Source of the DNA: Piscinibacter sp.
GTDB taxonomy: Bacteria > Pseudomonadota > Gammaproteobacteria > Burkholderiales > Burkholderiaceae_C
Direction of reading: 5' to 3'
NCBI GenBank assembly: GCA_019635485.1
Contig: JAHBZL010000001.1
Coordinates: 62,001-126,000, forward strand
Length of the DNA: 64,000 bases
A model generated the notes under the pieces. It saw nothing but the letters and a program-made list of their open reading frames with translations, was not told where the DNA came from and made no database searches. Within the stretch, counting starts at the first letter, position 1, and every line of letters begins with the position of its first letter. Positions 17,280 through 26,826 of this stretch are shown here, piece after piece. The translations under genes and the position numbers were made by a program.

Positions 17280-18287
17280 TCAGAAGCGCCAGCGCACGCC
17301 GGCGGCCACCGAGGCGCCGCGGGTCTGGCCGCGGACGCGGTCGTCCATGCCGACGGCATACACGTCGGTGACGCTGTCGTACTGGTAGAGGTAGGCCGCG
17401 CTGACCGTTGTGTGGCGCCGGTCCACCGCCGGCCCCTTGGCCGTGGTGTGGGCGAACTGCAGGTGCAGGTTCCCTGGCCCGACCGGCGCGATCAGGCCGC
17501 CCGAGACGATCTTGCTGTCGACATCGAGACCGCCGTCGTTGGTCTGGGTGTACTGCCCGAACAGCCTCGCCCAGCCGAAGTTGTAGGTGGCGCCGAGCTG
17601 CACGGCGGTCTCGCGGGTCGGATCGATGAAGTCGTCGATCTCGACGCGCTGTGCGGCCAGCGACACGGACAGCAGCCCACGCGACGCAACGATGCTGCCG
17701 CCGGTCAGGTCGCCTTTCTTGTCGGATTCGCCTTCGGCGTACATCAGGTTGACGGTCACGCCTTCGAGGTTGGGCGTCTGGTAGCTGATGCCGCGGTCCC
17801 AGTAGAAGTCGCCCTGCACCCCTTCGAGGCTGCCGCTGGCGAACACGTGTCGCACCGCCGGCGAGAATGCCACCGAGTTGCCGAGCGCATTGAACCGTGT
17901 CGTCGCATCGAACAGGAAGGTCTGCAGCCGCCCGATGCGCAGCAGGCCGTAGCGGCTGCCCAGCGAGACGAAGGCATTGCGCGACAGGTTCGGATCGTCG
18001 TCGTTGCGCCCGCCCTTGAAGTCCTGGAAGCGGATGAACGATTCGAGCGTGATACCGGGAGTCCAGCCGCCTTCCAGACCGTACTTCGCGTTGACGCCCA
18101 CGAAGCTGGCGGTCATCGAGTTGCTGTTGTAGCGGTGCGTGCGGAACTGCCCGCTGGGTTCGAAGCGACCGTAGGAGAAGTCGAGCACGCCGTAGGCGGA
18201 GTAGTCGAGCTGCGCATGGGCGGCCATCGCCGAGCCGCCGAGCAGGGCCGCGAGCAGGACGCCACGCAGGTTCTTGGTCTTGATCAT
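17280..18287 (-). CDS. outer-membrane porin (Gram-negative type)
   Basis: A 335-residue protein with a signal peptide (MIKTKNLRGVLLAALLGGSAMAAHA, cleaved near 26) and alternating beta-strand sequence to the end. The C-terminal residue is Phe (GVRWRF), the usual signal for BAM-dependent insertion. The loop FNALGNSVAFSP and pattern of Tyr/Gly strands fit trimeric betaproteobacterial porins. It starts 10 bp downstream of the JDVT-CTERM protease stop on the same strand, so it may belong to the surface cluster. Pore specificity is not evident. Confidence 0.87.
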   Translation of the reverse strand: MIKTKNLRGVLLAALLGGSAMAAHAQLDYSAYGVLDFSYGRFEPSGQFRTHRYNSNSMTASFVGVNAKYGLEGGWTPGITLESFIRFQDFKGGRNDDDPNLSRNAFVSLGSRYGLLRIGRLQTFLFDATTRFNALGNSVAFSPAVRHVFASGSLEGVQGDFYWDRGISYQTPNLEGVTVNLMYAEGESDKKGDLTGGSIVASRGLLSVSLAAQRVEIDDFIDPTRETAVQLGATYNFGWARLFGQYTQTNDGGLDVDSKIVSGGLIAPVGPGNLHLQFAHTTAKGPAVDRRHTTVSAAYLYQYDSVTDVYAVGMDDRVRGQTRGASVAAGVRWRF

Positions 18288-18297
18288 GGGGTGGTTC

Positions 18298-18744
18298 CTA
18301 GCGCAAGAATCGGGGAAGCACGTCGGCGAGAACGGCGGCCAGCCACGCGGCGTTCAGCACGGCATGCAGCAGGACGGCATTGCGCAGGCGCCGCGTGCGG
18401 CCGTACACGGCACCGACCAGCAGCGCGGGCAGGGCGACGGCCAAGGCCGCGAGGTCGCCACGCACCAGTGCATGCACGAGTCCGAACGCGATGGCGCAGG
18501 CGATGTTCGCGGCCACGGCGCGCATCCGGCGCCGCAGCAGCGCCTCGTGCAGCCCCGCGCGCAACACGGCCTCCTCGGCCAGCGGTGCCACGGCCAGCAG
18601 CACCAGGACCCGCAACGGCGCCACCTCCGCGTGCAGCGCCACCGCGGCCACCGCCGCGACGAACAGTACGGCGGCCGCGACCCACCGGCCACGGCGCGGA
18701 CCCGCGGCCCCGGCGCCGGGCGAGTGCGCCAGTGCCAGACTCAT
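18298..18744 (-). CDS. mrtJ: JDVT-CTERM system intramembrane glutamic protease (CPBP family)
   Basis: A 148-residue polytopic membrane protein of the CPBP/Abi (CAAX-protease-like) family. Catalytic motifs are present: PLAEEAVLR with Glu57-Glu58 and Arg62, FGLVHAL with His91, and LLHAVLNAAW with His127 and Asn131. The ATG at 18744 overlaps the stop of the JDVT-CTERM protein gene by 4 bp (ATGA). In known genomes a CPBP protease of this kind is paired with a JDVT-CTERM substrate and is thought to process its C-terminal sorting signal, so the substrate is almost certainly the upstream protein. Confidence 0.88.
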   Translation of the reverse strand: MSLALAHSPGAGAAGPRRGRWVAAAVLFVAAVAAVALHAEVAPLRVLVLLAVAPLAEEAVLRAGLHEALLRRRMRAVAANIACAIAFGLVHALVRGDLAALAVALPALLVGAVYGRTRRLRNAVLLHAVLNAAWLAAVLADVLPRFLR

Positions 18745-21700
18745 GAGCGCCGCCGCGCGCGCCGGCGCGCGAACAGCACCAGCGCCGCCAGCAGCACCAG
18801 CGTCCACAGCGTCGGGTCGGTCGCCGATTCGCCGCTCGCGAGCGAGCAGCCGCCGCCGGAGGACAGGTCGGCCGGCGGGTCGCCATGGCCGCTCAGCGCG
18901 ACGTCGGCGGAAGCAGGGTCGGCGTCGGTGGTGACCCGCAGGGTTCCCGTCGTGTCGCCCTCGGACTGCGGCACGAACGCGACCGAGAGCGTGCACTCGC
19001 CGCCGGCCGGCAGACCGAACGGCAGCGTCACCGGGCAGGTGTTGGCGGACACGGTGTACGGCCCGGTCACGGTCAGCGCCGTCACCTGCAGCGTGCCCGA
19101 GCCGGTGCTGCGCAGCGTGATCTCGCTGGGCAACGACTGCGTGCCGACGCGCGTGTCGTCGAAGGCCAGGCTTGCCAGCGACAGCGCCATGCCCGGGCTC
19201 GGCCCGCCCAGGCCGGTGCCGGTCAGCGAGAGCTCCGGCGGGAAGCTGCCCGTGGACGCCACCTGCACCGTGGCACTGCGCGCTCCGGCGGACGAGGGCG
19301 CGAAGCGCACGTCGACGCGGCAGCTCTGCCCCTCGAACAGCGCCTGGCCGACCTGGCAGGTGCCGCCCGCCACGGAGAACGACGCAGCGCCGCTGCCGAC
19401 CGCATTCAGCACCGTCAGCGTCACGCCGCCCGGACCCTGGTTCAGCAGGGTGGCCGACTGGACGCCGGAGACGGTGCCGGTACTGATCGTGCCGAAGTCC
19501 AGCTGCGTCACGACCGGCGACCACACCAGCACGGGGACCGCCGCCAGACTGCCGCGGCCAAGCAGCGCAGCGGTGTGCGGCGACCCGGCGGCGTTGCTGG
19601 TCACGCGCAGCGTGCCGGTGAAGTCGGTGCCGGCCGACGGCGGTGCGAAGGCGATCGCGATGTCGCAACCCGCGCCCGGCGCCAGCGTGCCGGTGCAGGA
19701 GGTCGCGCTCGCGTCGCTGAAGGCGGTGCCCTCGACCGCGATGGCGCTGGTCAGCAGGTCGGCCGTGCCGGTGTTGCTCAGACGGATGGTGCGGCTCGGG
19801 TAGAAGCCGCCCACGGTCTGGGTGCCGAAATCGATCGACCCCGGCGTCAGCGTGACCACCGGCACCGGCACCGGCACGCCGGTCCCCGACAGCGTGATCG
19901 TCGCCGGGCCGTTGCTGGCATCGGAGAGGATCGTCAGTGATGCGCTGCGCACGCCCAGCGCGCCCGGCCGGAACGTCATCGTCACCGTGCACTGCGCACC
20001 GATCGCCAGCGGCGTCGAGGTGCTGCAGGTGCCGCCGCGCTCGTAGTCGGCCGCAGCGGTTCCGGTCAGGTTGAAGGCCGAGAAGTTCAGGGCCAGGTTG
20101 CCGGAGTTCTGCACCGTGATCGGCAGCACGCTGGAACCGCCGAGCTGGGTGTCGGGGAAGCTCAGTGACAGCGTGCTCAGGTCGATGCGGCCCTGCGGGG
20201 CGGGCGTCGCGGTGCCGTTCAGCGTCACCGTCTGGGGGCTGCCCGGGGCCGTATGCGTGATCGTCAGCGTCGCGTTGCGGGTGCCGGCCGCGGGCGGGTT
20301 GAACTGGACCACCAGCGAGCAGTTCGCCCCGGCGGCCAGCACGCCGCCGACGGTGCAGCCGTTCGTGGCGTCCAGCGAGTAGTCGGACGCTGCCGTGCCG
20401 CTGAAGGCCAGGTTGCTCAACGTCACGCTGCCGGCGCTGCGGTTCGTCAGCAGCAGGGACGAGGTGGTCGGCGAGCCGACCACCGCCGCCGCGTTGACCA
20501 CGCTGGCCGACTGGGCGATCGGCAGCAGGGCATTGCCGGTCAGCTGACCATTGACGTTGGAGGGTGCCGGGTCGCCGAGCGTGCCGGCGAACGTGAAGGT
20601 CAGGTTGCCCTGGCGCGGACCCTCGCCGCTGCCGAGCACCGGCTGGAAGCGCCACGTGATCGTGCAGCTACCGCCGCCGCCGGGCACCGTGCGGGTCGCA
20701 CAGCTCTCCCCGCCGGGCGCGATGTTGAAGTCGGTTGTGTTGGCGACGCTGTAGGTGATGTCGCGAGTTCGGGCGTTGGTGATGGTCACCTGCCGCGTCT
20801 GCGCCCCGGTCTCACCGATCACGGTGTCCGGGAAGGCCTGGTTCGGGAACACGACCACGGGCTCCGGCAGCGCGACACCGGTGCCGGACAGCGTGATCGC
20901 CGGCAGCACGTTGCTGGCGTCCGAGTTGAAGCTCAGCGTGGCGCTGCGCGCGCCGGTGGCGGCGGGCGTGAAGGTTCCGTTGACCGTGCAGCTGTTGCCT
21001 GGCGTCACCGTCGCGCCGGCGCAGGTGCCGCCGAACGAGAAGTCGCCCGGATGGCTGCCGCCGACGGTGAACGGGTTGGCCGAGAACACCAGCGAGGCAT
21101 CGCCGTTGTTGGTGAGCGTGATCGCTCCGGGCAACGCCTTCGGCACCCCCACCTGGGACTGCTGGAAGTCGAGCGTGCTGACGTTGCTGGCGATGACGGG
21201 CACGGTCCCGGTGCCGGTGACGGACACCTGGGCCGGACTGGACACGTTCACCCCGTCGTGGCCGATGTTCACCTGTCCGACCACGTCGCCTGCCGCCAGC
21301 GGCGTGAAGGCCACGACCAGCGTGCAGGTCCCGCCACCGGCCGCCACGTTCGACGTGCCTGCGGTGGTGCAGGTGTTGCCCGCACCCAGCGTGAAGCGCG
21401 CCGAGGAGAAGGTGATGCTGGTGAGGTCCAGCACCGCGGCACCGTTGTTCGTGATCGTGTAGGTGGTCGTCGCCGATGATCCGACCTTGGCCGAGACGGT
21501 ACGGCTGCTCGGCGTGATCGCGAAGGAGGCGGTCTGCCCGGTCCCCGTCAGCGTGGCGATGGTCTGTGCCGTCCCCGGCGACGAGAGCGTGGCGCGCAGC
21601 GTGGCATTGCGCGAGCCGGCCAGCGACGGCGTGAAGGCCACGGTGATGTTGACGGTACAGGCGGACCCGCCGAGGGTCGTCGCCGCGGGCAGGTTGCCGG

Positions 21701-22211
21701 CGCTGCACCCGGTGCCGGTGGCCGTGTGCGACTGGACCGAGTAGTCGGCGGACCCGGTTCCGGCGAAGGACAGCGAGTAGCTCGCGGCGGCGCCGCGGTA
21801 GTTCGTCAGCGTGACGGAGAACGAACTGGTCGTGGTGCTGTTGACCTTGGTGGCGAGGCTTCTCGACACCGACGTCGCGTTCCCGTCGCGCACGTCGACG
21901 AAGTAGGCCCAGACCTCGGCGGCGTTGGCGGCGCTGAAGTTGGCCGACTGCATGTTGGAGATGCCGGTGAAGGTCCCGGCAGCATTGACCCGCGTGCGCA
22001 GCTGGGTCGAGTCCGCCATCCACGATTCGCCCAGTCCGAGCGTCATGTTGTTGGAATTGTCGGCGACCGTGTTCGCGATGTTCGGCCCGAGGCCATGGCA
22101 GCCGCTGCAACCGTTGGTCGTCCACACCTGGGCCTGGGCCGGCAGTGCGGACCACAGACCGCCCAGCAGCACCGCCGCCGCGCCCACGCGGCGCAGTGCC
22201 GCCCATCGCAT
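18741..22211 (-). CDS. surface cytochrome c with choice-of-anchor-D repeats and JDVT-CTERM anchor
   Basis: A 1,156-residue exported protein. It has a signal peptide (about 1-28) and one c-heme motif CSGCH at residues 35-39 in a small cytochrome domain. About nine Ig-like choice-of-anchor-D repeats of roughly 100 residues follow, each ending in a motif such as LSGTG or LTGTG. The C-terminus is GGGCSLASGESATDPTLW, one hydrophobic helix and a basic tail, which matches the JDVT-CTERM sorting signal. ATG 22211 is used, but an AGGAGG site lies 8 bp before an in-frame TTG at 22220, which could be the true start. It is coupled to its protease gene and should be displayed at the cell surface. Confidence 0.9.
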   Translation of the reverse strand: MRWAALRRVGAAAVLLGGLWSALPAQAQVWTTNGCSGCHGLGPNIANTVADNSNNMTLGLGESWMADSTQLRTRVNAAGTFTGISNMQSANFSAANAAEVWAYFVDVRDGNATSVSRSLATKVNSTTTSSFSVTLTNYRGAAASYSLSFAGTGSADYSVQSHTATGTGCSAGNLPAATTLGGSACTVNITVAFTPSLAGSRNATLRATLSSPGTAQTIATLTGTGQTASFAITPSSRTVSAKVGSSATTTYTITNNGAAVLDLTSITFSSARFTLGAGNTCTTAGTSNVAAGGGTCTLVVAFTPLAAGDVVGQVNIGHDGVNVSSPAQVSVTGTGTVPVIASNVSTLDFQQSQVGVPKALPGAITLTNNGDASLVFSANPFTVGGSHPGDFSFGGTCAGATVTPGNSCTVNGTFTPAATGARSATLSFNSDASNVLPAITLSGTGVALPEPVVVFPNQAFPDTVIGETGAQTRQVTITNARTRDITYSVANTTDFNIAPGGESCATRTVPGGGGSCTITWRFQPVLGSGEGPRQGNLTFTFAGTLGDPAPSNVNGQLTGNALLPIAQSASVVNAAAVVGSPTTSSLLLTNRSAGSVTLSNLAFSGTAASDYSLDATNGCTVGGVLAAGANCSLVVQFNPPAAGTRNATLTITHTAPGSPQTVTLNGTATPAPQGRIDLSTLSLSFPDTQLGGSSVLPITVQNSGNLALNFSAFNLTGTAAADYERGGTCSTSTPLAIGAQCTVTMTFRPGALGVRSASLTILSDASNGPATITLSGTGVPVPVPVVTLTPGSIDFGTQTVGGFYPSRTIRLSNTGTADLLTSAIAVEGTAFSDASATSCTGTLAPGAGCDIAIAFAPPSAGTDFTGTLRVTSNAAGSPHTAALLGRGSLAAVPVLVWSPVVTQLDFGTISTGTVSGVQSATLLNQGPGGVTLTVLNAVGSGAASFSVAGGTCQVGQALFEGQSCRVDVRFAPSSAGARSATVQVASTGSFPPELSLTGTGLGGPSPGMALSLASLAFDDTRVGTQSLPSEITLRSTGSGTLQVTALTVTGPYTVSANTCPVTLPFGLPAGGECTLSVAFVPQSEGDTTGTLRVTTDADPASADVALSGHGDPPADLSSGGGCSLASGESATDPTLWTLVLLAALVLFARRRARRRS

Positions 22212-22293
22212 GATCGTCAAGGTCTTCCCCTCCTGTCGGGCTCGCCCGGTGATCCGGGAAGCTGCCTCCTCGCAGACCTCGCGAGGTGTTCGT

Positions 22294-23628
22294 TCAGACG
22301 CAGTCCACCACCCGGAACTCCACCCGCCGGTCCAGCGCGTCACGCTGGTCGTCCGTTCCCAGGCCGACCAGCGCCTCGCGCGAGCCGACGCCGGTGGCGG
22401 TCAGGCGCGTGCTCAGCGAGCGGTTGCTGCGCTCCAGCATGCGCTGCACGGCCTCGGCGCGCTGGCGCGACAGGCGCTCGTTGACGCTCGCGCTGCCGGT
22501 GCGGCTGGTGTGGCCGACGATGCGCACGCAGGCATCGGCGCGGCCGGTCTGCTGCGCCAGCGCGTCCAGCCAGACCTGGTACTGCTGCGGCAGGTCGCCG
22601 ATCTGGTTGAAGGTCGTGCGGCCCGGCTGGAACAGGATCTTCACCGGCAGCCGCTTCAGCTCGAGGCCGGACTCCACCAGCTTGCCGAAGGCATCGCGCG
22701 CCTCGTCCTTCTGCCCGAGCTGCCAGCTCGTCAGGTACAGGCCGTTGAGCACGCGCAGGTCGCCCGGGTCGGCCAGCACGGAGGCCTCCTTGTAGAGGCG
22801 GTGCGCTGCCGGGATCTTGCCCTCGCCGTAGGCCATGATCGCCTCGTTGACGACCGCCGCGGCCGGCAGGTGCGCCAGGTAGTCCGGGTCGGCCGCATCG
22901 CCGATGCGCGTGTTGATCTGGCACGAGTTGATGTAGCCCAGCACCGTCTTGTCCTTGTGCCAGGTCGGGCTGTCGGCGTAGTACTTCAGCGGCTCGGGGT
23001 TCACCGAGTCGACCGTCGCGCGGTCGATCTGCTTGGCGATCACCTTGCCGCTGCGCAGGTCGATCAGCGTCAGCCAGACGCGGAAGGCGTCGGGCTTGGT
23101 GTCGATCGCCCGCTCGACGTTGACCGGCGTCAGCGTGCCGATCAGCAGCAGCGGCTGCGTCGCGAGCGTCTGCCGCGTCAGCGGCTGCACCTGCAGGTTG
23201 CTGTACTTGGCCTTGACGATCGCCTCGAGCTGCTCGCCCATGCGCGCCGTGCTGACGGTCTGCGCCCCGGTGTTGGCGTCGATCAGCGGGTCGACCACCA
23301 GAGAGCGGCGCTCGCCGCCGACCTGCGCCTGCGCGAGCAGTTCGCGGCCGGCGCGCGCCACCGCGTCCTCGAACTTGATCGGCGCCGGCGCGACGAATTC
23401 GCGCTCGGCCGCAGCCGGCGGGGGGGTGATCGCACGCGCCGCCGGCACGGCCTGGGGCGCAGCGACCTGCGGGGCGGGTGCCGCCGCCACGCGGGCGGCG
23501 GGCGCCGGGGTGGCGGCCGGGGCCGGCGTGGCCACCAGCGGCGTCGTGCCGGTGGTCGTGCAGCCGGCCAGCAGGGCGGCCAGGATCAGGGTGGGTTGCC
23601 AACGACGGCGGTGCTCGGTCTGAGACAT
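22294..23628 (-). CDS. OmpA-family lipoprotein
   Basis: A 444-residue lipoprotein with lipobox LLAGC (Cys23). An Ala/Pro-rich tether to about residue 75 is followed by a central domain with RRSLVVDPLIDANTGAQT. A TPR-like part comes around YGEGKIPAAHRLYKEASVL, and the C-terminal OmpA/MotB peptidoglycan-binding domain includes IVGHTSRTGSASVNERLSRQ. The FQPGRTTFNQ strand begins the OmpA domain. It should anchor to the outer membrane and the cell wall. Similar proteins often accompany Ser/Thr kinases with DUF4384 domains, which fits the kinase gene upstream here. Confidence 0.88.
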   Translation of the reverse strand: MSQTEHRRRWQPTLILAALLAGCTTTGTTPLVATPAPAATPAPAARVAAAPAPQVAAPQAVPAARAITPPPAAAEREFVAPAPIKFEDAVARAGRELLAQAQVGGERRSLVVDPLIDANTGAQTVSTARMGEQLEAIVKAKYSNLQVQPLTRQTLATQPLLLIGTLTPVNVERAIDTKPDAFRVWLTLIDLRSGKVIAKQIDRATVDSVNPEPLKYYADSPTWHKDKTVLGYINSCQINTRIGDAADPDYLAHLPAAAVVNEAIMAYGEGKIPAAHRLYKEASVLADPGDLRVLNGLYLTSWQLGQKDEARDAFGKLVESGLELKRLPVKILFQPGRTTFNQIGDLPQQYQVWLDALAQQTGRADACVRIVGHTSRTGSASVNERLSRQRAEAVQRMLERSNRSLSTRLTATGVGSREALVGLGTDDQRDALDRRVEFRVVDCV

Positions 23629-23669
23629 GAGGGTTCCCTTCGGTCAGGACTGCGTGCTTGACGGCACGT

Positions 23670-25895
23670 TCATCGTTTTGGATATACGGGGTCGGGCAGC
23701 GGCGAGCTGCACCCCAGGAAGGTGGTCATCAACGCGGCCAGCGCCGGGTCGGCCGCGACCCGCTCGGCGACCCGATCACGCGAGATCAACGCATTCGGCA
23801 TCGACGCATTCGTCGCGATGTCGGCGGTGCCGCCGCACACGTGCGTCGCCGCGCGACCCGGGGTCAGCACGGTGGAGTCCCAGTCGAAGGTCGGTCCCAT
23901 CGAGACATGGCAGGTGCGGCAGGACGCGCCGATCACCTCGCGGTAGAAGCGGGCCGCGCCGGCCGTCTGCGCTTCCGCGGCCTGCCAGGGCGCCGGTACG
24001 TAGGCCTTGTTCAGCGTCGTGCCGCCGCCGGCGTACCAGCCTTGGATCAGCCGGCTGGTCGGCGTGTTGTCGTTCGCTTCCGTCGCGCGCACCAGCTGGT
24101 TCAGGTCGTGGATGGACTGGCTCTGCGCTGCCTCGCCGAGCTGCGGGTCGGACGAGAACAGGTAGTTGCCGGTGTCGAAGGCGAGGAAGCCGGAGCCCAG
24201 GTAGGGCGACGGGTTGCCCTTCTCCGGGAACTTGCCGTTGTACTGCGTCCCGCCGTGGCAGGCGACGCAGGTGCCGGGCATGTACTTCTCGCCGCGGCCG
24301 TCCAGGTTGACCGAGGGCAGCAGCGAGCCGTCCGGCGCGAAGGTGAGGAACTTGGTGAACGGCTGCCCGCCGTTCACGCCGGGCGTCGTCGACCACTCCA
24401 TCGCGACGCAGGCGACTTCGCGCTCGGCGGCCAGCGCGGTGGCCATCACCTCGTCGACCTCCTCCTGCGTCTGACCGTCCGGACCCGGGTGGTTGCAGAC
24501 GACGAAGGCGATGTTGTCGGGCGCCGTCTGCGTCGCGCGCATGAAGCGCACGAGGTTCAGGTCCATCTGGTTGATGTACTTGGCCGACACCTCGACGTTG
24601 CTGCCGTTGTGCGGCTTGAACTGGTGCTGGCGCTCCCAGTCGTCCAGCGTGATCGGGTCGATCATGCGGCCCTGCGCGTCGCAATCGCCGACGGCGCCGA
24701 TCGCGCGGTAGTACATGCAGGCCGACAGCGGCGTGTCCTTGCCCTTGAACGCCAGGAATTGGTCCGAACCCGGCAGGCTGTTCGATTCGACGTTCGGCAG
24801 CGGCACGATCATGCGGCCGCGCACGTTACCGTCCGGGCCGCTGGCAACCATCTTCACGATCCGCGGCCGGCTGTTGGCCAGCTGGTGCGACAGCTCGACG
24901 GGCTTGCCCGACGCGTAACCGCCCGCCCCGGGCGCCGGCACGTCCAGCAGGGTCGAGTAGCCGTCGCAGCGCACCTGCAGCTTCAGCGCCGCGAGGGCCG
25001 GGACGGCGGCATCGATCGCGTAGTCGCCGAATCGGTTGACGCGCTGGACGGGGGACAGGACCGTGCCGTCGGGCAGCTGCACCTGCACGCTGGCGGAGCG
25101 CTGCAGCGCGAAGTAGTCGTTCTGCGTGCCGCAGACGCCACCGTCGGCGAACCCGATGTGGCCGAACAGGCGCAGGTTGTTCCCCGCCGCCGGCACCGGG
25201 AACACCCGCCGGATGCGCGCTTCGGTGCCGCCGGTGAAGCTGTCGCAGTTCGCGATCGGCACGCCCTGCGAAGTCGAGCAGCGGATCTGGAAGCTGTCGC
25301 CGCTGCGCAGCTTCGGCAGGCTGACCTCGCCGGTCAGGTCCGTGACCCCGCTGAACACGGTGTCGCCGCTGGTCTGGTCGATGACCTGCACCACGGCATC
25401 GGGCAGGTAGACCTGCCGCGGCACGGCCGTCCCGCCACCAGGAGGCGTGAAACTCGTGTCATCGGTGGAGATGAAGCGCAGGCGCATCGCGCTGCCGGTG
25501 AAGTCGGCCACCGCCGGCGCCGTGTGCGACACGGGAGGACGGACCGGTGCCGGCGTGTCCAGTGCATCGGACGAGACGGCGTACTGCTGCTCGACGTAGC
25601 CGCCCTTGCCGTCCGAGACCATCACGTAGGCGAAGTGCAGCCCGGGCCCCTCGGGCAGGGTCCAGACGGTCTCGTTGGAATTGCGGTTCTCGATGCGGCC
25701 CGCGGTCACGCGCCACTGGTACTGCAGCGCATCGCCGTCGGCATCGCTCGCCTCGACGCGCAGGTAGGTCTTCTCCGGGCCGCTGTCCGCCTCGGTGCCC
25801 GTGCCGCCGCCGCAACTGGCCAGCATGATGCCGACCGCGGCGGCACCGGCGAGGACCTGCAGGCGTTGCGACCGCAACGATTGACCACCGTTCAT
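23670..25895 (-). CDS. multidomain diheme c-type lipoprotein
   Basis: A 741-residue lipoprotein with lipobox MLASC (Cys28). The N-terminal part is an Ig/PKD-like domain (DADGDALQYQWRVTAGRI). A long middle region with carboxypeptidase-regulatory-like features follows. The C-terminal third carries two heme c motifs, CVACH (543-547) and CRTCH (659-663). ATG 25895 is chosen because GGGAG lies 8 bp upstream; the ATG at 25910 has no such site. It is 41 bp upstream of the OmpA lipoprotein gene. Likely a surface or outer-membrane electron carrier. I know no named family for the full architecture. Confidence 0.82.
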   Translation of the reverse strand: MNGGQSLRSQRLQVLAGAAAVGIMLASCGGGTGTEADSGPEKTYLRVEASDADGDALQYQWRVTAGRIENRNSNETVWTLPEGPGLHFAYVMVSDGKGGYVEQQYAVSSDALDTPAPVRPPVSHTAPAVADFTGSAMRLRFISTDDTSFTPPGGGTAVPRQVYLPDAVVQVIDQTSGDTVFSGVTDLTGEVSLPKLRSGDSFQIRCSTSQGVPIANCDSFTGGTEARIRRVFPVPAAGNNLRLFGHIGFADGGVCGTQNDYFALQRSASVQVQLPDGTVLSPVQRVNRFGDYAIDAAVPALAALKLQVRCDGYSTLLDVPAPGAGGYASGKPVELSHQLANSRPRIVKMVASGPDGNVRGRMIVPLPNVESNSLPGSDQFLAFKGKDTPLSACMYYRAIGAVGDCDAQGRMIDPITLDDWERQHQFKPHNGSNVEVSAKYINQMDLNLVRFMRATQTAPDNIAFVVCNHPGPDGQTQEEVDEVMATALAAEREVACVAMEWSTTPGVNGGQPFTKFLTFAPDGSLLPSVNLDGRGEKYMPGTCVACHGGTQYNGKFPEKGNPSPYLGSGFLAFDTGNYLFSSDPQLGEAAQSQSIHDLNQLVRATEANDNTPTSRLIQGWYAGGGTTLNKAYVPAPWQAAEAQTAGAARFYREVIGASCRTCHVSMGPTFDWDSTVLTPGRAATHVCGGTADIATNASMPNALISRDRVAERVAADPALAALMTTFLGCSSPLPDPVYPKR

Positions 25896-26033
25896 GCTCG
25901 AAACTCCCATACGACGACCGCACCGCCTATTGCTTTGCGGCCGATCATGGTAGTGGTGTACCCGACCCTGGACACCCCCAATATTGGCGGTAGCCCGGCT
26001 TGGGTTTTCCCGCCTTGGAACCGTCGCCTTCCG

Positions 26034-26678
26034 TCAGCGGCACCCGAGGGCACGGAAGCGCTCGGACAGCGCCGCGCTGGTGTCACCCAAAGACATCTGC
26101 TGAATGATGCGTGCGCAGGCCGCTTCGTTGGGGGCCGGCGCGGGGGGCGGCTTGGCCACGGGCGGCGGCGCCGGGGCCGGAGGCGGCTTCGCCACGGGCG
26201 CCGGCTGGACTTCGAGCGTCGCCGACTGGGCGCCGAAGCGGCCGTCGCAGGGCGCGATCGCGGCGAGGCAGAGGCTGCCGCCGGCGCCGGCACCATCGAA
26301 GCCGCGCGCGAACACGCCATCGTGGAGGCGCCAGCCGGCCGCCGCCAGGTCCTGCGGCGCCGAGCTGACGAACGCCAGCAGGTTCCACTTGCCGGGCTCG
26401 AGCGCCGGGCCGGACCAGCCCGCCGGCCGGATCTCCACGCCGCTGTCGACGCGTGCCGCCGCGCCATTGCCGGCGGGGGCCCACATCAGGAGTTCGCGGC
26501 TGCCTTCCTTGTAGGCCAGCAGATAGAGATGCCCTGGCTGGCTGGTGCTCAGCGACAGCCGCGGAGCGTCGCGTCCCAGTGTGGCCGTGGCCGGACCGCG
26601 CAGGCCGACCTGCCAGGCCGGGTCGCGCCCGGCCAGCCACTGGGCGAAGGCTTCGGCCGCCGGGAGTCCGCTGGAGCA
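26034..26678 (-). pseudogene. DUF4384-like C-terminal remnant of the kinase gene
   Basis: An open stretch of about 215 codons without a credible start. It reads [19 protein letters not shown], then a Pro/Ala-rich spacer (two PPPAPAP repeats), and ends FRALGCR. The first part resembles the DUF4384 domain that ends many bacterial Ser/Thr kinases. It sits immediately 3' of the truncated kinase on the same strand but in another frame, separated by a foreign gatA fragment. I read it as the detached C-terminal part of that kinase. A GTG- or ATG-started short protein from 26486 is possible but would lack half the domain. Confidence 0.65.
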
Positions 26679-26690
26679 GATGATGATTGC

Positions 26691-26826
26691 GAGCCGTAGT
26701 CAGGGATTTGGTGAAGAGGTGCAGCGCCGTATTATGCTGGGCACCTTTGCGCTTAGCGCGGGTTACTCCGATGCCTATTACAAGCAGGCGCTCAAAGTGC
26801 GACGCTTGCTGGCCGATGACTATCGC
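26691..26826 (+). pseudogene. internal fragment of gatA (amidotransferase subunit A)
   Basis: On the plus strand this reads [16 protein letters not shown], then [18 protein letters not shown] and [13 protein letters not shown]. This is the conserved late segment of GatA (FGxEVxRRIMLGTyxLSaGYyDAYY), the Asp/Glu-tRNA amidotransferase subunit A. Only about 45 codons are present, with no start and no flanking GatA sequence. Its GC content is clearly lower than that of its surroundings, so it probably came from another genome or an older transfer. It interrupts the kinase/DUF4384 gene on the opposite strand. Confidence 0.75.

Noticed and set aside
18274-19803. 509-codon plus-strand frame opposite the JDVT-CTERM protein
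   Set aside because: It mirrors the repetitive Ser/Thr/Val coding of the minus-strand repeats and has no recognisable domain or start signals.
22340-23602. 420-codon minus-strand frame inside the OmpA lipoprotein gene
   Set aside because: Out-of-frame shadow with only Arg/Gly/Ala-rich sequence; the 444-residue lipoprotein explains the region.
25912-26033. promoter for the diheme lipoprotein operon
   Set aside because: The AT-richer AATATTGG stretch looks promoter-like but no -35/-10 pair with proper spacing could be supported.
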